Positions 44,801 through 53,419 of a stretch of 64,000 bases of DNA are shown piece after piece. The translations under genes were made by a program, and so were the position numbers. The notes beneath the pieces are model-generated. The model did not search any database. It was not told the DNA's origin and saw only the letters and a list, made by a program, of their open reading frames with translations. Numbering within the stretch: position 1 is the stretch's first letter; each line of letters begins with the position of its first letter. Source of the DNA: Psychromonas sp. MME1 (GTDB lineage Bacteria > Pseudomonadota > Gammaproteobacteria > Enterobacterales > Psychromonadaceae); contig NZ_CP160906.1 of the NCBI RefSeq assembly GCF_041080865.1, positions 124,001-188,000 on the forward strand, written 5' to 3'.

Positions 44801-44967
44801 GTAATTGTTATATTAATCGCGATCAAGTTGGCGCTGCGGTTGGTGTACAACCTTTTGGTGGGCAAGGGCTTTCTGGTACGGGGCCTAAAGCTGGCGGACC
44901 CCGTTACTTGTATCGTTTTGTTGATCAAGTTGACAATAATCGTTCTGCCGAAGATGGTCTTTCATAG
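41806..44967 (+). CDS. putA: bifunctional proline dehydrogenase / P5C dehydrogenase
   Basis: PutA oxidises proline to glutamate in two steps. The 1053-residue protein has the FAD-dependent PRODH barrel (about 170-500; RLVKGAYWDSEIK, FATHNAHTV, YAPVGSHKDLLPYLVRRLLENG) and the NAD-dependent P5C dehydrogenase (about 560-1045; ISPWNFPLAIF, FTGST, GGQNAMIVDS and catalytic Cys850 in SAGQRCSALR). The N-terminal ribbon-helix-helix DNA-binding domain of E. coli PutA is absent, so it is not expected to repress its own gene. The C-terminal ALDH-superfamily domain found in some long PutA proteins is also absent but appears encoded by the next gene. Start chosen at ATG 41806, with AAGGTT upstream. Confidence 0.95.
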   Translation: MVPFNALHCISSAFIERPMPQLWSYISALYMIDESAWMSELLSVVTEDPFKNAQTKLVAKDIISRVRADKKAIHMIDAVLLEYSLDTQEGIQLMCLAEALMRIPDSATADELIRDKLGSADWQSHLKHSDSIFVNASTWGLLITGKISRIDVTHDGDVGHVINRLIHKMSEPVIRQAIYQAMKIMGQQFVLGRNIEEAQKKSEYFTNQGFSYSYDMLGESALTRSDARHYFDSYMSAIESIGQNQLNLANKCNAATVSIKLSALHPRYEFTNKDNILKELFDTVLLLVKHARSVGVAVTIDAEEADRLELSLLLFEQLYRHPLCRGWGKLGVVIQAYSKRALAVLAWLAALAKQQGDCIPVRLVKGAYWDSEIKLSQQHGYDAYPVYTRKEGTDVSYLACARFLLSDHIKGLIYPQFATHNAHTVAAISLIAKHKKFEFQRLHGMGEALYKQVVFLLNIPVRIYAPVGSHKDLLPYLVRRLLENGANSSFVHRLVDANCPIDELTKHPADILMQRPTLHNGLIALPPNIFSDRKNSHSINIHINDQARSLQCCVDVFIDSYWHSGAIVDGRKYYPCDDQLQDHHTIYAPYDRNVEVGRVQFANPCIVEKALHSAYQYRYQWQQKTVVERANCLLVLADLLEIHMPELIALCHKEAGKTIQDSIDEVREAVDFCRYYAKQAIHHFESIGTVIGYDGIKRQVKMEGKGVFVCISPWNFPLAIFIGQISAALVAGNTVLAKPAEQTSLIAARAVELILAAGVPEKAIHLLPGVGSEVGSILTSDLRVSGVVFTGSTITAQAINRALAARGSAEFTFIAETGGQNAMIVDSTALPEQVVRDVIRSAFASAGQRCSALRVLFIQEEIAERVITLIKGSMQELKVGLPYLHSTDIGPVIDSRAKAKLLSHIASLCNDNHKLIATGILDDSCLDGNFVAPTAIEIDNLGQLQAENFGPVLHVIRFNSAQLDKVIDQINGTGFGLTIGIHSRNEKRYLSIAKRARVGNCYINRDQVGAAVGVQPFGGQGLSGTGPKAGGPRYLYRFVDQVDNNRSAEDGLS

Positions 44968-44977
44968 GAAATAAGTG

Positions 44978-45694
44978 ATGTTAAGTAATACCCAACTAGC
45001 TTTGCGTAAGGCATTAAATATTTACCCATCTTGGAGTGCATTAAGCGTAACAATAAGAGCGCAATGCTTACAACGTTGGGCTGAACTATTACCGAAACAA
45101 CTTACTGTTGAATGTGTCGATTCATTAGTTATAAAAATGATTGAATATCAATCGAGTAGAGCGATTGAACTGATTTCTCAGGCGCAAATAATGACCGGCC
45201 CCACGGGAGAAATTAATGAGTTATCTACCGCTGGTCGGGGGGTATTTCTTATTGCTGCTGAGCGTGAAGTTCCTCTGACAGCCATTGTGGGGTTTATAAG
45301 TTGTGCACTGGTGGCAGGTAATACAATATTGCTCTCTTTAGCAGAGCGGGAGTCACTGGCGGACCGTTTATGTAGTAGTTTAATGGCTGCTGGGCTAAGT
45401 GAATCTATTGTAACGACAGTTAACTATAGGGAAGTTGATAGCGTAATAAACAAAAGTACAATTGCCGGCGTTGTATTCATGGGGGATCAGTCTAAGGCGG
45501 TTAATATTAAAAAAGATTTAGCCTGTCGTGAAGGGGCTATTGCCCCATTAATTGTAGAAACAGATTTACTGCGCTTAACAACGCTCTTGGACAGTTATCT
45601 ATTATTGCGTTTTATTACTGAAAAAACACAGACAATCAACGTTACCGCTATAGGGGGAAATGCAACATTGATGGCATTGGGTTGTGGTGATTAA
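44978..45694 (+). CDS. stand-alone ALDH-superfamily-like domain protein, PutA partner
   Basis: A 238-residue protein that resembles a fragment of aldehyde dehydrogenase. GRGVFLIAAEREVPLTAIVGFISCALVAGNTILLS parallels the PutA segment with ISPWNFPLAIF, and AGVVFMGDQSKAVN parallels SGVVFTGST. It has no catalytic Cys loop, so it should not be an active dehydrogenase. Long PutA proteins carry such an inactive domain at their C-terminus, where it helps seal the channel for the P5C intermediate. Here it is a separate gene 10 bases after putA, so a trans-acting structural role is inferred. ATG 44978 is chosen over GTG 44975; AGGAA lies upstream. Confidence 0.75.
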   Translation: MLSNTQLALRKALNIYPSWSALSVTIRAQCLQRWAELLPKQLTVECVDSLVIKMIEYQSSRAIELISQAQIMTGPTGEINELSTAGRGVFLIAAEREVPLTAIVGFISCALVAGNTILLSLAERESLADRLCSSLMAAGLSESIVTTVNYREVDSVINKSTIAGVVFMGDQSKAVNIKKDLACREGAIAPLIVETDLLRLTTLLDSYLLLRFITEKTQTINVTAIGGNATLMALGCGD

Positions 45695-46096
45695 TGGTTT
45701 GTTGGTTGATTTTTAATCACATATAGACGCTATTTTTTCAGTTTAATTCATCATTTAAAATTAATCGAGCGAACTGTAATGTGATATGCCAAAACAGCGC
45801 TATAGATACCAAGGGTTGGGACTTTTTGTTGTTTTTTTACGAAGTAATAACAGACTATAATCGCTCTATTTTTTAATCCTTACAAAGACTTATACTATGC
45901 TCTGTTTGAGAACTTGCCTTAATTTTGATACAGTATTCACAATGTTAAAAAATTAGCATTGACATTATGAATGTAAAATTAACTTGAAATTAGGATTAAG
46001 TGGCTAAAATGCATGATGCGATTACATGTTTTTTAAACTGTCATACAGTCATTTTCCTAAGTTAATTCAGTGATAAATTATACCTAAGGAGAGTGT
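45695..46096. other. intergenic region before ABC transporter operon
   Basis: No gene seen. AT-rich. A possible promoter (TTGAAA 45984, TAAAAT 46005, spacer 15) is weak. AAGGAGAG precedes the next start codon. Confidence 0.4.
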
Positions 46097-46924
46097 ATGA
46101 ATTTAGTAAAGAAAGTTTCATTAGTTATTACTTCAATTGCCGTTATTGGATCGATTTCTGCCGCTAATGCAGACAAACTTGATGACGTTATCAATCGAGG
46201 CACTTTAAATTGTGGTGTTGTTCTTGACTTCCCGCCGATGGGTTATACCGATAAAGACAACAAACCCGCAGGTTTTGACGTTGACTACTGTAACGACTTA
46301 GCTAAAGCGATAGGCGTAAAATCAAACGTGATCAACCTGACTTGGGGAGATCGAATTCCTTCATTGATCTCTGCTAAAACAGATGTGGTGGTTGGTTCAA
46401 CTTCAGATACATTAGAGCGTGCCAAATCAGTTGGATTTACTTACCCCTATTTTGTCTTTAAGTTTCAAGTATTATCGAAGAAAGGTGTGAAAATGATATC
46501 TTTTGATGATCTTAAGGATGTGAAAGTTGGTGCTGCATTAGGTACAACATACGAAAGCGAGTACTTTAAATATGCGGATTCGAAAGGATGGGGGCGTGAT
46601 AATTACACCTCTTTTAAATCAGAAAATGATGCGTTTTTAGGGCTATATCAAGGTAAAGTTGATGCATTAATTTCCACTAACACCAATATAGCCACCAAGC
46701 TCACTTCTGGTCAGTTTGACGATTTCGTTGCTGGACCTTATGTACCAAATTATGATGATGTTGTTGGGCTTATTGCAAAACGCAATGAACTTGCTTGGAT
46801 AAATTACCTTAATCTATTTTTAGTTCATCAAATTAGAGACGGTCGCTTAAATGATCTACATATGAAACATTTTGGCACGCCAGTATCGCCAGATATGGTT
46901 CAATCTTTAATTGATAATAAGTAA
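46097..46924 (+). CDS. polar amino acid ABC transporter substrate-binding protein
   Basis: A 275-residue periplasmic binding protein of the SBP family 3. Signal peptide about 1-25 (cleavage after NA in SAANA/DK). The fold is marked by RGTLNCGVVLDFPPMGYTDKDN, GFDVDYCNDLAKAIG, and VVGSTSDTLERAKSVGFTYPY. The ligand is likely an amino acid; specificity cannot be read by eye. First gene of a four-gene transporter operon next to putA, so glutamate, proline-related or other amino acids are candidates. Confidence 0.92.
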   Translation: MNLVKKVSLVITSIAVIGSISAANADKLDDVINRGTLNCGVVLDFPPMGYTDKDNKPAGFDVDYCNDLAKAIGVKSNVINLTWGDRIPSLISAKTDVVVGSTSDTLERAKSVGFTYPYFVFKFQVLSKKGVKMISFDDLKDVKVGAALGTTYESEYFKYADSKGWGRDNYTSFKSENDAFLGLYQGKVDALISTNTNIATKLTSGQFDDFVAGPYVPNYDDVVGLIAKRNELAWINYLNLFLVHQIRDGRLNDLHMKHFGTPVSPDMVQSLIDNK

Positions 46925-46955
46925 CTTTATCGAATCTTGAATCAAAAGCAATAAA

Positions 46956-46974
46956 CCTCCAGCTAAGCTGGAGG
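46956..46974 (+). promoter_or_regulatory. hairpin between binding protein and permease genes
   Basis: CCTCCAGCT pairs with AGCTGGAGG around one base, followed by ATCTTT. Such hairpins often stabilise the upstream binding-protein mRNA or limit readthrough, giving more binding protein than permease. Confidence 0.6.
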
Positions 46975-47043
46975 ATCTTTAGGCTCCTCAGTCATGATCA
47001 AACAAATCATACCGTCCGGTAAGGAGGCTGATAAAGAGGAAAT

Positions 47044-47715
47044 ATGGACAATTATGAATTTCATTGGAATGTCGTCTTTGATGCATTTCCACAACTTTTA
47101 ACTGGTGCATTTACAACTTTACACGTCTCTGTTTTATCAATGCTTGTTGGTATCGCCATTGCAGTGTTATTAGCACTAGGAAAAATGTCAACATCGAAAG
47201 TTTTTTATCATGCCGCCAATATTTGGGTGGAGATTGCAAGAAATACTCCCGCACTTTTTTTAATATATATGGCCTATTTTGGCTTAGGTGCCTACGGTAT
47301 CCACCTTAGCCCCTATGTTGCTGTTTTTTCTGCATTAGTTTTTATCAATGCGGGATATTTAGCGGAAACATTTCGCGGTGGTTTTCTCTCAATTCCAACG
47401 ACGCAGTATAGCGCTGCTAAATCTTTAGGTATGAACAATATACAAGTCTATCGCTATGTTATTTTGCCACAAATGTTTAGGAGAATATATCACCCGATGA
47501 CCAATCAGTTTGTTTGGTCAATATTAATGAGCTCTCTTGGCATATTGGTTGGTATGGATGAGCTTTCAGGTGAAACACAACGGTTACAGTCAACCTCTTT
47601 TCGAACATTAGAATTTTTTATAGTCGCTGCGGTTATCTATTTTGTGATCACCAAAATCGTGCTTATTTCGTCTGGCTTAATTGCCAATAAAATGTTTAAA
47701 GGGGAGATTTCATAA
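47044..47715 (+). CDS. amino acid ABC transporter permease (first)
   Basis: A 223-residue inner-membrane protein of the HisM/GlnP type with about five helices. The conserved cytoplasmic loop reads YSAAKSLGMNNIQVYRYVILPQMFRR (EAA-type loop that contacts the ATPase). The early AFTTLHVSVLSMLVGIAIAVLLAL is the typical first helix. Its stop overlaps the next ATG by one base. It forms a heterodimer with the following permease, by analogy. Confidence 0.92.
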   Translation: MDNYEFHWNVVFDAFPQLLTGAFTTLHVSVLSMLVGIAIAVLLALGKMSTSKVFYHAANIWVEIARNTPALFLIYMAYFGLGAYGIHLSPYVAVFSALVFINAGYLAETFRGGFLSIPTTQYSAAKSLGMNNIQVYRYVILPQMFRRIYHPMTNQFVWSILMSSLGILVGMDELSGETQRLQSTSFRTLEFFIVAAVIYFVITKIVLISSGLIANKMFKGEIS

Positions 47716-48365
47716 TGAATTTATTTACTCCCCTATCATGGAATGATGCTGGATTTATATTAACAGGTATATTAAACACCGTTTATATATCCGTTGTGGC
47801 AATCATTGTGGGTAGTTTGTTGGGCTTGCTGGTTGGTTTTGTACGAGCTGAATCTAATAAAGCGGTAAATGTATTGTTGGGTGCATTTTTAGATATTCTG
47901 CGATCAGTTCCCCTGATTATTCAACTTATCCTATTCAGTACTTTTATTGGTGCGATGGGTTATCCACTCGACCCCTTTGAAGCGGGGGCGATTATATTAT
48001 CTCTTTATACTATGGCATTTATGAGCGAAGTGTTTAGGAGTGGTTTTGAGAGTGTTTCTCCTGCCATGATAAATGCTGCTAGATCATTAGGAATGAATTA
48101 TTTACAGGCCGTTCGCCACGTTAGAATTCCCATTGGAATGAGAGCGGTCTTTCCCTCTTGGTTGGGGGTCGCACTGAGTGTGATAAAAGACTCTGCACTT
48201 GTTTCTGTGATTGGTTATATGGAGCTTTTAAGAACAGCCGAACAGCTAATATCAAGAACACAACAACCGCTAATGATACTAATAGGTGTGGGGGTGTTTT
48301 ATTTTGTTATTTCTTACCCCTTATCGCGTTATGGAAAATATGTAGAAAGGAAAATGGAAATATGA
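47715..48365 (+). CDS. amino acid ABC transporter permease (second)
   Basis: A 216-residue permease homologous to the previous one, with the same GILNTVYISVVAIIVGSLLG helix 1 and the EAA loop NAARSLGMNYLQAVRHVRIP. Its TGA overlaps the ATPase ATG (ATGA), so all three transporter genes are translationally linked. Confidence 0.92.
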   Translation: MNLFTPLSWNDAGFILTGILNTVYISVVAIIVGSLLGLLVGFVRAESNKAVNVLLGAFLDILRSVPLIIQLILFSTFIGAMGYPLDPFEAGAIILSLYTMAFMSEVFRSGFESVSPAMINAARSLGMNYLQAVRHVRIPIGMRAVFPSWLGVALSVIKDSALVSVIGYMELLRTAEQLISRTQQPLMILIGVGVFYFVISYPLSRYGKYVERKMEI

Positions 48366-49084
48366 TTGAAATTAAAGGAGTTCATAAATCTTTTGGTGAT
48401 TTGGAAGTGTTAAAAGGTATTGACTTAAATGTAAATCGCGGTGAGGTTGTGAGTATCATTGGTGCCAGTGGGAGTGGTAAGTCGACACTATTGTATTGCA
48501 TTAATGCCATCGAAAAAATTAATAGTGGCAAGATCATTGTTGATGGTGTCGATGTCCATGATAAAAATACTGATATCAATAAATTAAGACAAAATTTAGG
48601 GATGGTTTTCCAACAGTGGAACTCTTTTCCTCATTTAACCGTGTTGGAAAATGCCGCCCTAGCTCCACAGATAGTTAAAGGTTTTAGTAAAGAAAAGGCA
48701 CAGGAAATTGCGCGAAAAGAACTTATTCACGTAGGCCTTGGTGACAAACTTAATGAGTATCCGACTAAAATGTCTGGTGGTCAGCAACAACGGCTTGCTA
48801 TTGCTAGAGCATTGGCGATGGAGCCCCCTTATATGTTATTTGATGAAGTGACTTCAGCACTCGATCCGGAGCTGGTGGGGGAAGTGTTAGATACATTAAG
48901 ATTATTACGTGATGATGGTATGACCATGATTTGTGTGACCCATGAGATTGCATTTGCAAAAGAGGTTTCTGATAAAGTGGCCTTCTTCCATAAAGGGTTA
49001 ATTGAAGAGATAGGAACGCCACAACAAGTATTAGATAATCCACAGCAAGAGAGAACCCAGCAATTTTTAAGTAAAGTGCTTTAA
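48362..49084 (+). CDS. polar amino acid ABC transporter ATP-binding protein
   Basis: A 240-residue GlnQ-type ATPase. Walker A GASGSGKST, Q-loop FQQWNSFPHLTVLEN, signature MSGGQQQRLAIARALA and Walker B YMLFDEVTSALDPE are complete, with the switch His in CVTHEI. The correct start is ATG 48362 (MIEIKGVHKSF); the frame is open much further upstream inside the permease gene, which is not coding. The operon ends with a hairpin. Confidence 0.95.
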   Translation: MIEIKGVHKSFGDLEVLKGIDLNVNRGEVVSIIGASGSGKSTLLYCINAIEKINSGKIIVDGVDVHDKNTDINKLRQNLGMVFQQWNSFPHLTVLENAALAPQIVKGFSKEKAQEIARKELIHVGLGDKLNEYPTKMSGGQQQRLAIARALAMEPPYMLFDEVTSALDPELVGEVLDTLRLLRDDGMTMICVTHEIAFAKEVSDKVAFFHKGLIEEIGTPQQVLDNPQQERTQQFLSKVL

Positions 49085-49106
49085 TATCTGTTGAAATCAA
49101 ACTATT

Positions 49107-49142
49107 AAGTAAGTGATTTTATTATTTTCAAATCACTTACTT
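49107..49142 (+). terminator. terminator-like hairpin after the transporter operon
   Basis: AAGTAAGTGATTT pairs perfectly with AAATCACTTACTT around a ten-base loop. Few T follow, but position supports termination. Confidence 0.65.
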
Positions 49143-49146
49143 ATTA

Positions 49147-49194
49147 CCCTAATTAAGCGATTATTCCTGCGTAAAATTTAGACTTCATACTTAA
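49147..49194 (+). repeat. decayed fragment of the 162-bp repeat
   Basis: About 48 bases (CCTAATTAAGCGATTATTCCTGCG onward in shortened form) match the right half of copy A with several differences. No terminal repeat remains, so it is a relic. Confidence 0.6.
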
Positions 49195-49366
49195 CTAAAG
49201 TGTATTAAACATACTTTTACGATTCCTAAAATGAACTAACAATGCATCTTAACTAGCATGGGTATCGTGAATATTTAGTGGTACAATCCCCGATAATTAT
49301 GGCACTCGATTCTTTTACTGTTTTATCTTGTTGCTTATAAATCAAATTATTAAGGCATATGCTGTT

Positions 49367-50287
49367 ATGAATGCAATAGAACTTCAAAATATAACAAAAA
49401 CTTATAAGGGTGGAGTCACCGCGTTAAAAGGTATTTCCTTAGCGGTTGCTGAGGGCGACTTTTATGCACTGCTTGGACCCAATGGAGCGGGGAAATCTAC
49501 AACCATAGGTATCATCTCTTCCTTGGTCAATAAAAGTTCCGGCAATGTTAAGGTTTTCGGTTATTCTTTAGATACAGAATTAGAGCTTGCGAAAAGCCAA
49601 ATTGGTTTAGTCCCTCAAGAGTTTAATTTTAATCAATTTGAGCCGCCAATACAGATTCTCGTTAACCAGGCTGGGTATTATGGCATTACCCGTAAATTAG
49701 CCCTGCTGCGTGCCGAGCGCTATCTAAAGCAGCTGGATCTTTGGCATAAACGTAATGAACCCTCTCGTGAATTATCTGGTGGGATGAAACGTCGTTTAAT
49801 GATTGCCCGTGCTTTGATGCATGAACCTCGATTACTTATTTTAGATGAACCAACGGCGGGCGTTGATATCGAAGTTCGACGTTCAATGTGGGAATTTTTA
49901 AAAGAGATCAATCGCCAAGGTGTCACGATTGTTTTAACAACGCATTACCTTGAAGAAGCAGAAATGTTATGCCGCAATATTGGCATTATTAATAAAGGGC
50001 GTTTAATTGAAAATACCAGCATGAAATCGTTGCTCGCTCGTTTGGACAGTGAAATTTTTATTTTGGACATTGATAAAACTACCACTGTTCCATATAGCGA
50101 TAACTGCAAGATAACGCAAATAGATGCGCAAACCCTTGAAGTTGAAATTAGTAAGAACGAGTCGCTGAATGCTTTATTTGCCGATCTCACTAAACAAGGG
50201 GTCAATGTGAAAAGCCTACGTAATAAGGCTAATCGCTTAGAAGAGTTATTTATTGGTTTGGTAGAAAAGGGTAACGCGCATGATTAA
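49367..50287 (+). CDS. yadG: ABC transporter ATP-binding protein YadG
   Basis: A 306-residue ABC-2 type ATPase closely matching E. coli YadG: LLGPNGAGKSTTIGIISSLVNK, GLVPQEFNFN, LSGGMKRRLMIARALMHEP, LLILDEPTAGVDIEVRRSMW and a C-terminal tail with SLRNKANRLEELF. Start at ATG 49367 (MNAIEL) fits the E. coli N-terminus; the open frame upstream adds 13 residues. Exported substrate unknown. Overlaps yadH by eight bases. Confidence 0.94.
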   Translation: MNAIELQNITKTYKGGVTALKGISLAVAEGDFYALLGPNGAGKSTTIGIISSLVNKSSGNVKVFGYSLDTELELAKSQIGLVPQEFNFNQFEPPIQILVNQAGYYGITRKLALLRAERYLKQLDLWHKRNEPSRELSGGMKRRLMIARALMHEPRLLILDEPTAGVDIEVRRSMWEFLKEINRQGVTIVLTTHYLEEAEMLCRNIGIINKGRLIENTSMKSLLARLDSEIFILDIDKTTTVPYSDNCKITQIDAQTLEVEISKNESLNALFADLTKQGVNVKSLRNKANRLEELFIGLVEKGNAHD

Positions 50288-51052
50288 CAGTAGTTATATA
50301 ATCGCCTTAAAAAGTATTTGGCGTAAAGAGATCAATCGTTTTTTGCGCATCTGGGTGCAGACCTAGTTCCCCCCGTTATCACCATGAGTTTATATTTTGT
50401 CATTTTTGGTAATTTAATCGGCTCTCGGATAGGTGACATGGACGGTTTTAGCTATATGTCCTTTATTGTACCTGGGTTGATCATGATGTCTGTTATTACC
50501 AATTCCTATTCGAATGTCGCTTCATCATTTTTTAGTGCTAAGTTTCAGCGCAATGTAGAAGAACTTTTGGTTGCCCCCGTGCCGAATTACGTCATTATTT
50601 GGGGGTATGTGGGTGGTGGTGTAATTCGTGGATTAATGGTTGGTTTTTTAGTTACCTGTATCTCAATGTTTTTTGTTAAGTTACATATTTATAACATTGT
50701 CGTTTTAATATTGAGTGTACTCTGTACCTCGATTTTATTTTCCATTGGTGGGCTATTAAATGCGATTTTTGCACGCTCCTTTGATGATATAAGTATTATT
50801 CCTACCTTTGTATTAACGCCATTAACCTACCTAGGAGGCGTGTTTTACTCGATCACATTATTGCCTGACTTTTGGCAGGGAGTCTCACACTTTAACCCCG
50901 TATTTTATATGATCAATGCGTTCCGTTATGGCTTTTTAGGTATATCCGATGTGTCACTCGTTTGGTCATTTTCTGTAATAGCGGTATTTACAGCGGGGCT
51001 TTATGGCCTAGTCTCTTTGTTGCTAAAAAATGGTGTGGGGATTCGTTCATGA
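50280..51052 (+). pseudogene. yadH: ABC-2 permease YadH, single-base frameshift
   Basis: Partner permease of YadG. Translation from ATG 50280 gives MINSSYIIALKSIWRKE and RFLRIWVQT, then a TAG at 50364. One base near 50362 (probably a C of ACCCTA) seems missing. The remaining protein runs in another frame from PPVITMSLYFVIFG to the stop at 51052, with about six membrane helices and the LTPLTYLGGVFYS motif. Adding one base restores 257 residues, near the 256 of E. coli. As written the permease would lose its start, unless translation begins at ATG 50384 inside the first helix. Confidence 0.88.
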
Positions 51053-51708
51053 GTGAATTAGGTAATTCCAGAGTCATAATCTCTAATCAGCAAGGCTTGC
51101 ATGAACAACTCGATGAGGTGGTCTTAAAACACCTCAAACATACTTTTCGTAAGCCCTATCAGCAACATACACTGGATGCTTTTAAAGCATGTGAAAAGTG
51201 GGTCGAGCAACAGGGTAAAAATATTATTTTTGACTCCTGTTGTGGTGTCGGTGAAAGTACTTATCACCTTGCTAAAAAACACCCCGAAGCGATAATTTTA
51301 GGGTTAGATAAATCTGCCGATAGGCTTAGTAAACACCCACAACAAATCAGCGATAACTACCGTTTACTGCAGGTTAATTTGAATGATTTCTGGCGTTTAG
51401 CGGTAGAGGCAAATTGGCATCTATCGCACCATTACTTACTCTATCCGAACCCTTGGCCTAAGGCGAAACACCTACAACGTCGATGGCACGGTAGTGCTGT
51501 TTTTCCCGCTATTATAAAGCTAGGGGGAGAGTTGGAGCTGCGTAGTAATTGGTTTACTTACATTCATGAATTTAGTCATGCATTGCAACTTGCAGGCCAT
51601 TCCAGTGTCGTTGAAGCGTTTCATAGTGATGCTGCGATCACTCCCTTTGAACGTAAATATTGGGCAAGTGGGCAAAAATCATTACGGTTAATGAGCTCAT
51701 TAGACTAA
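51049..51708 (+). CDS. TrmB-like tRNA (guanine-N7) methyltransferase family protein
   Basis: A 219-residue SAM-dependent methyltransferase. The SAM motif is FDSCCGVGESTYHLA, followed by GLDKSADRL, and YPNPWPKAKHLQRRW is the hallmark of TrmB (NPWPK-H-RR). C-terminal LRSNWFTYI and TPFERKY also fit. It differs from canonical TrmB in the SAM loop, so it is probably a paralogue, and tRNA G46 methylation is not certain. The ATG overlaps the yadH stop (ATGA), so it is coupled to the transporter genes. Confidence 0.8.
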   Translation: MSELGNSRVIISNQQGLHEQLDEVVLKHLKHTFRKPYQQHTLDAFKACEKWVEQQGKNIIFDSCCGVGESTYHLAKKHPEAIILGLDKSADRLSKHPQQISDNYRLLQVNLNDFWRLAVEANWHLSHHYLLYPNPWPKAKHLQRRWHGSAVFPAIIKLGGELELRSNWFTYIHEFSHALQLAGHSSVVEAFHSDAAITPFERKYWASGQKSLRLMSSLD

Positions 51709-51785
51709 TTATTTTTTATTTTTTGCAATTAATTCCCGAGTGATAAGGTCTATATTTTTATAGTTATCTAACTAGGGGATTAACC

Positions 51786-52808
51786 ATGCTTATTAGACTT
51801 CGTAAAAAATCTGACCTTAAAGAGTCGCAATTAACCTCTGAGGATACCTATTTAAATCGCCGCCAAATAATAAAATCACTCGGCTTATCGGCATTAATGT
51901 TACCACTAGCAAAACCGTTACACGCCGGCTTACTGGATATTTTTTCTGATAGTGACTCTGCGCAGAGCGATTTACAGTTTAAGCGCCGCAAATTAAATTA
52001 TATAAAAAATAGCCACTATGATTCACTCTCCCCGTTAACGCCGGAAAATAAAATATTACAGTATAATAATTTTTACGAGTTTGGCACGGGGAAGGGCGAT
52101 CCCTTTGAACATGCTCAACAGTTTAAAGTGGATCCTTGGTCACTAACGATTGATGGCTTGGTTGATAAGCCTATTACCCTCAATTATGAAGATTTATTAA
52201 AACGTTTCACCATTGAAGAACGTTTATATCGGATGCGCTGTGTTGAAGCGTGGTCAATGAATATCCCTTGGTTAGGCTTTACACTTGCATCATTATTGAA
52301 ATCAGTAGGGCCAAAATTAAATGCTAAGTTTGTTCGTTTCGAAACCTTGCATGATCCAAAGCAGATGAGAGGACAAGCTTCACGCTATGTTGGTGGGGGG
52401 ATTGATTATCCTTACGTCGAAGGTTTGCGTCTGGACGAAGCGATGAATCCGTTAACCCTGTTATCGGTTGGTCTCTATGGGCAAACGTTAGCACCGCAAA
52501 ATGGTGCACCTATCCGCTTGGTAGTCCCTTGGAAGTATGGTTTTAAAAGTATCAAATCCATTGTCAAAATCACGCTTACCGATACAGCACCTATCAACAC
52601 ATGGCAAAAAATCGCATCAAATGAGTATGGTTTTTATGCTAATGTCAATCCAGCTGTCGATCACCCTCGCTGGAGTCAAGCAAGTGAACGTTTCCTTGGT
52701 GAGGGGAATTTATTTTCGCAAACTCGGCAAAAAACGTTGCTGTTTAATGGCTACCAAGAAGAGGTAGCGAGTTTGTACGCGAATTTAAATTTGCAAAAAA
52801 ATTATTAA
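51786..52808 (+). CDS. msrP: protein-methionine-sulfoxide reductase catalytic subunit MsrP
   Basis: MsrP (YedY) is a periplasmic molybdoenzyme that repairs oxidised Met in envelope proteins. The 340-residue protein has a Tat signal ([17 protein letters not shown], cleavage near HAG) and the Mo-binding Cys152 in RMRCVEAWS. Late motifs [16 protein letters not shown] and SQASER also match. It lies 12 bases upstream of msrQ, so the pair forms one operon. Start ATG 51786 with AGGGG upstream. Confidence 0.95.
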   Translation: MLIRLRKKSDLKESQLTSEDTYLNRRQIIKSLGLSALMLPLAKPLHAGLLDIFSDSDSAQSDLQFKRRKLNYIKNSHYDSLSPLTPENKILQYNNFYEFGTGKGDPFEHAQQFKVDPWSLTIDGLVDKPITLNYEDLLKRFTIEERLYRMRCVEAWSMNIPWLGFTLASLLKSVGPKLNAKFVRFETLHDPKQMRGQASRYVGGGIDYPYVEGLRLDEAMNPLTLLSVGLYGQTLAPQNGAPIRLVVPWKYGFKSIKSIVKITLTDTAPINTWQKIASNEYGFYANVNPAVDHPRWSQASERFLGEGNLFSQTRQKTLLFNGYQEEVASLYANLNLQKNY

Positions 52809-52819
52809 GGTTATCTATT

Positions 52820-53419
52820 TTGACAATTAATCACAAAGAGATAATGAGCATTAAAATATTGATTCACCTTGCTGCACTGTTTGTCTTACTCTATTTAGCG
52901 CTGCTCATCGAACAGGGATCGTTGGGGGCTGATCCCGTTAAAGAGTTAATTCATTTTGTCGGTAAAACAGCCATGAATTTTCTACTGATCACTTTGGCAA
53001 TAACTCCACTTGCCAAGCGATTTAAGCAACCTCTATTAATACAATTACGCCGTGTACTTGGATTATATAGCTTTGCTTGGGCATGTGTGCATCTACTCGC
53101 GTTTGTCTATTTAGAATTAAATTGGCAACTAGCACTTTTTGTCGATGAGGTTATTAAGCGTCCTTACATGACAGTGGGGGCGTTGGCATGGATTATTTTA
53201 CTGCTTTTAAGTATTACCTCCGTCACCTTTATCCGTAAAAAAATGAAACGGGCGTGGCTAACACTGCATCGCTTTGTTTATTGGGCGGCGTTATTGGTGG
53301 TTATTCATTATTACTGGTCAGTAAAATCAGGACTAATTGAACCAGCGATTTATATCGCGATCTGTCTGTTTTTACTCGCACAACGCAAGGAATATTTTAA
53401 AAAATTACTACATATTTAA
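52820..53419 (+). CDS. msrQ: heme-binding membrane subunit MsrQ
   Basis: MsrQ (YedZ) passes electrons from the quinone pool to MsrP. The 199-residue protein has about six membrane helices and conserved histidines for heme: FAWACVHLLA, TLHRFVYWAALLVVIHYYW. GSLGADPVKELIHFVGKTAMNFLL is a typical stretch. The start is either TTG 52820 (AAGG nine bases upstream) or ATG 52844, which aligns a little better with E. coli; I kept the longer form. Full length otherwise. Confidence 0.93.
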   Translation: MTINHKEIMSIKILIHLAALFVLLYLALLIEQGSLGADPVKELIHFVGKTAMNFLLITLAITPLAKRFKQPLLIQLRRVLGLYSFAWACVHLLAFVYLELNWQLALFVDEVIKRPYMTVGALAWIILLLLSITSVTFIRKKMKRAWLTLHRFVYWAALLVVIHYYWSVKSGLIEPAIYIAICLFLLAQRKEYFKKLLHI

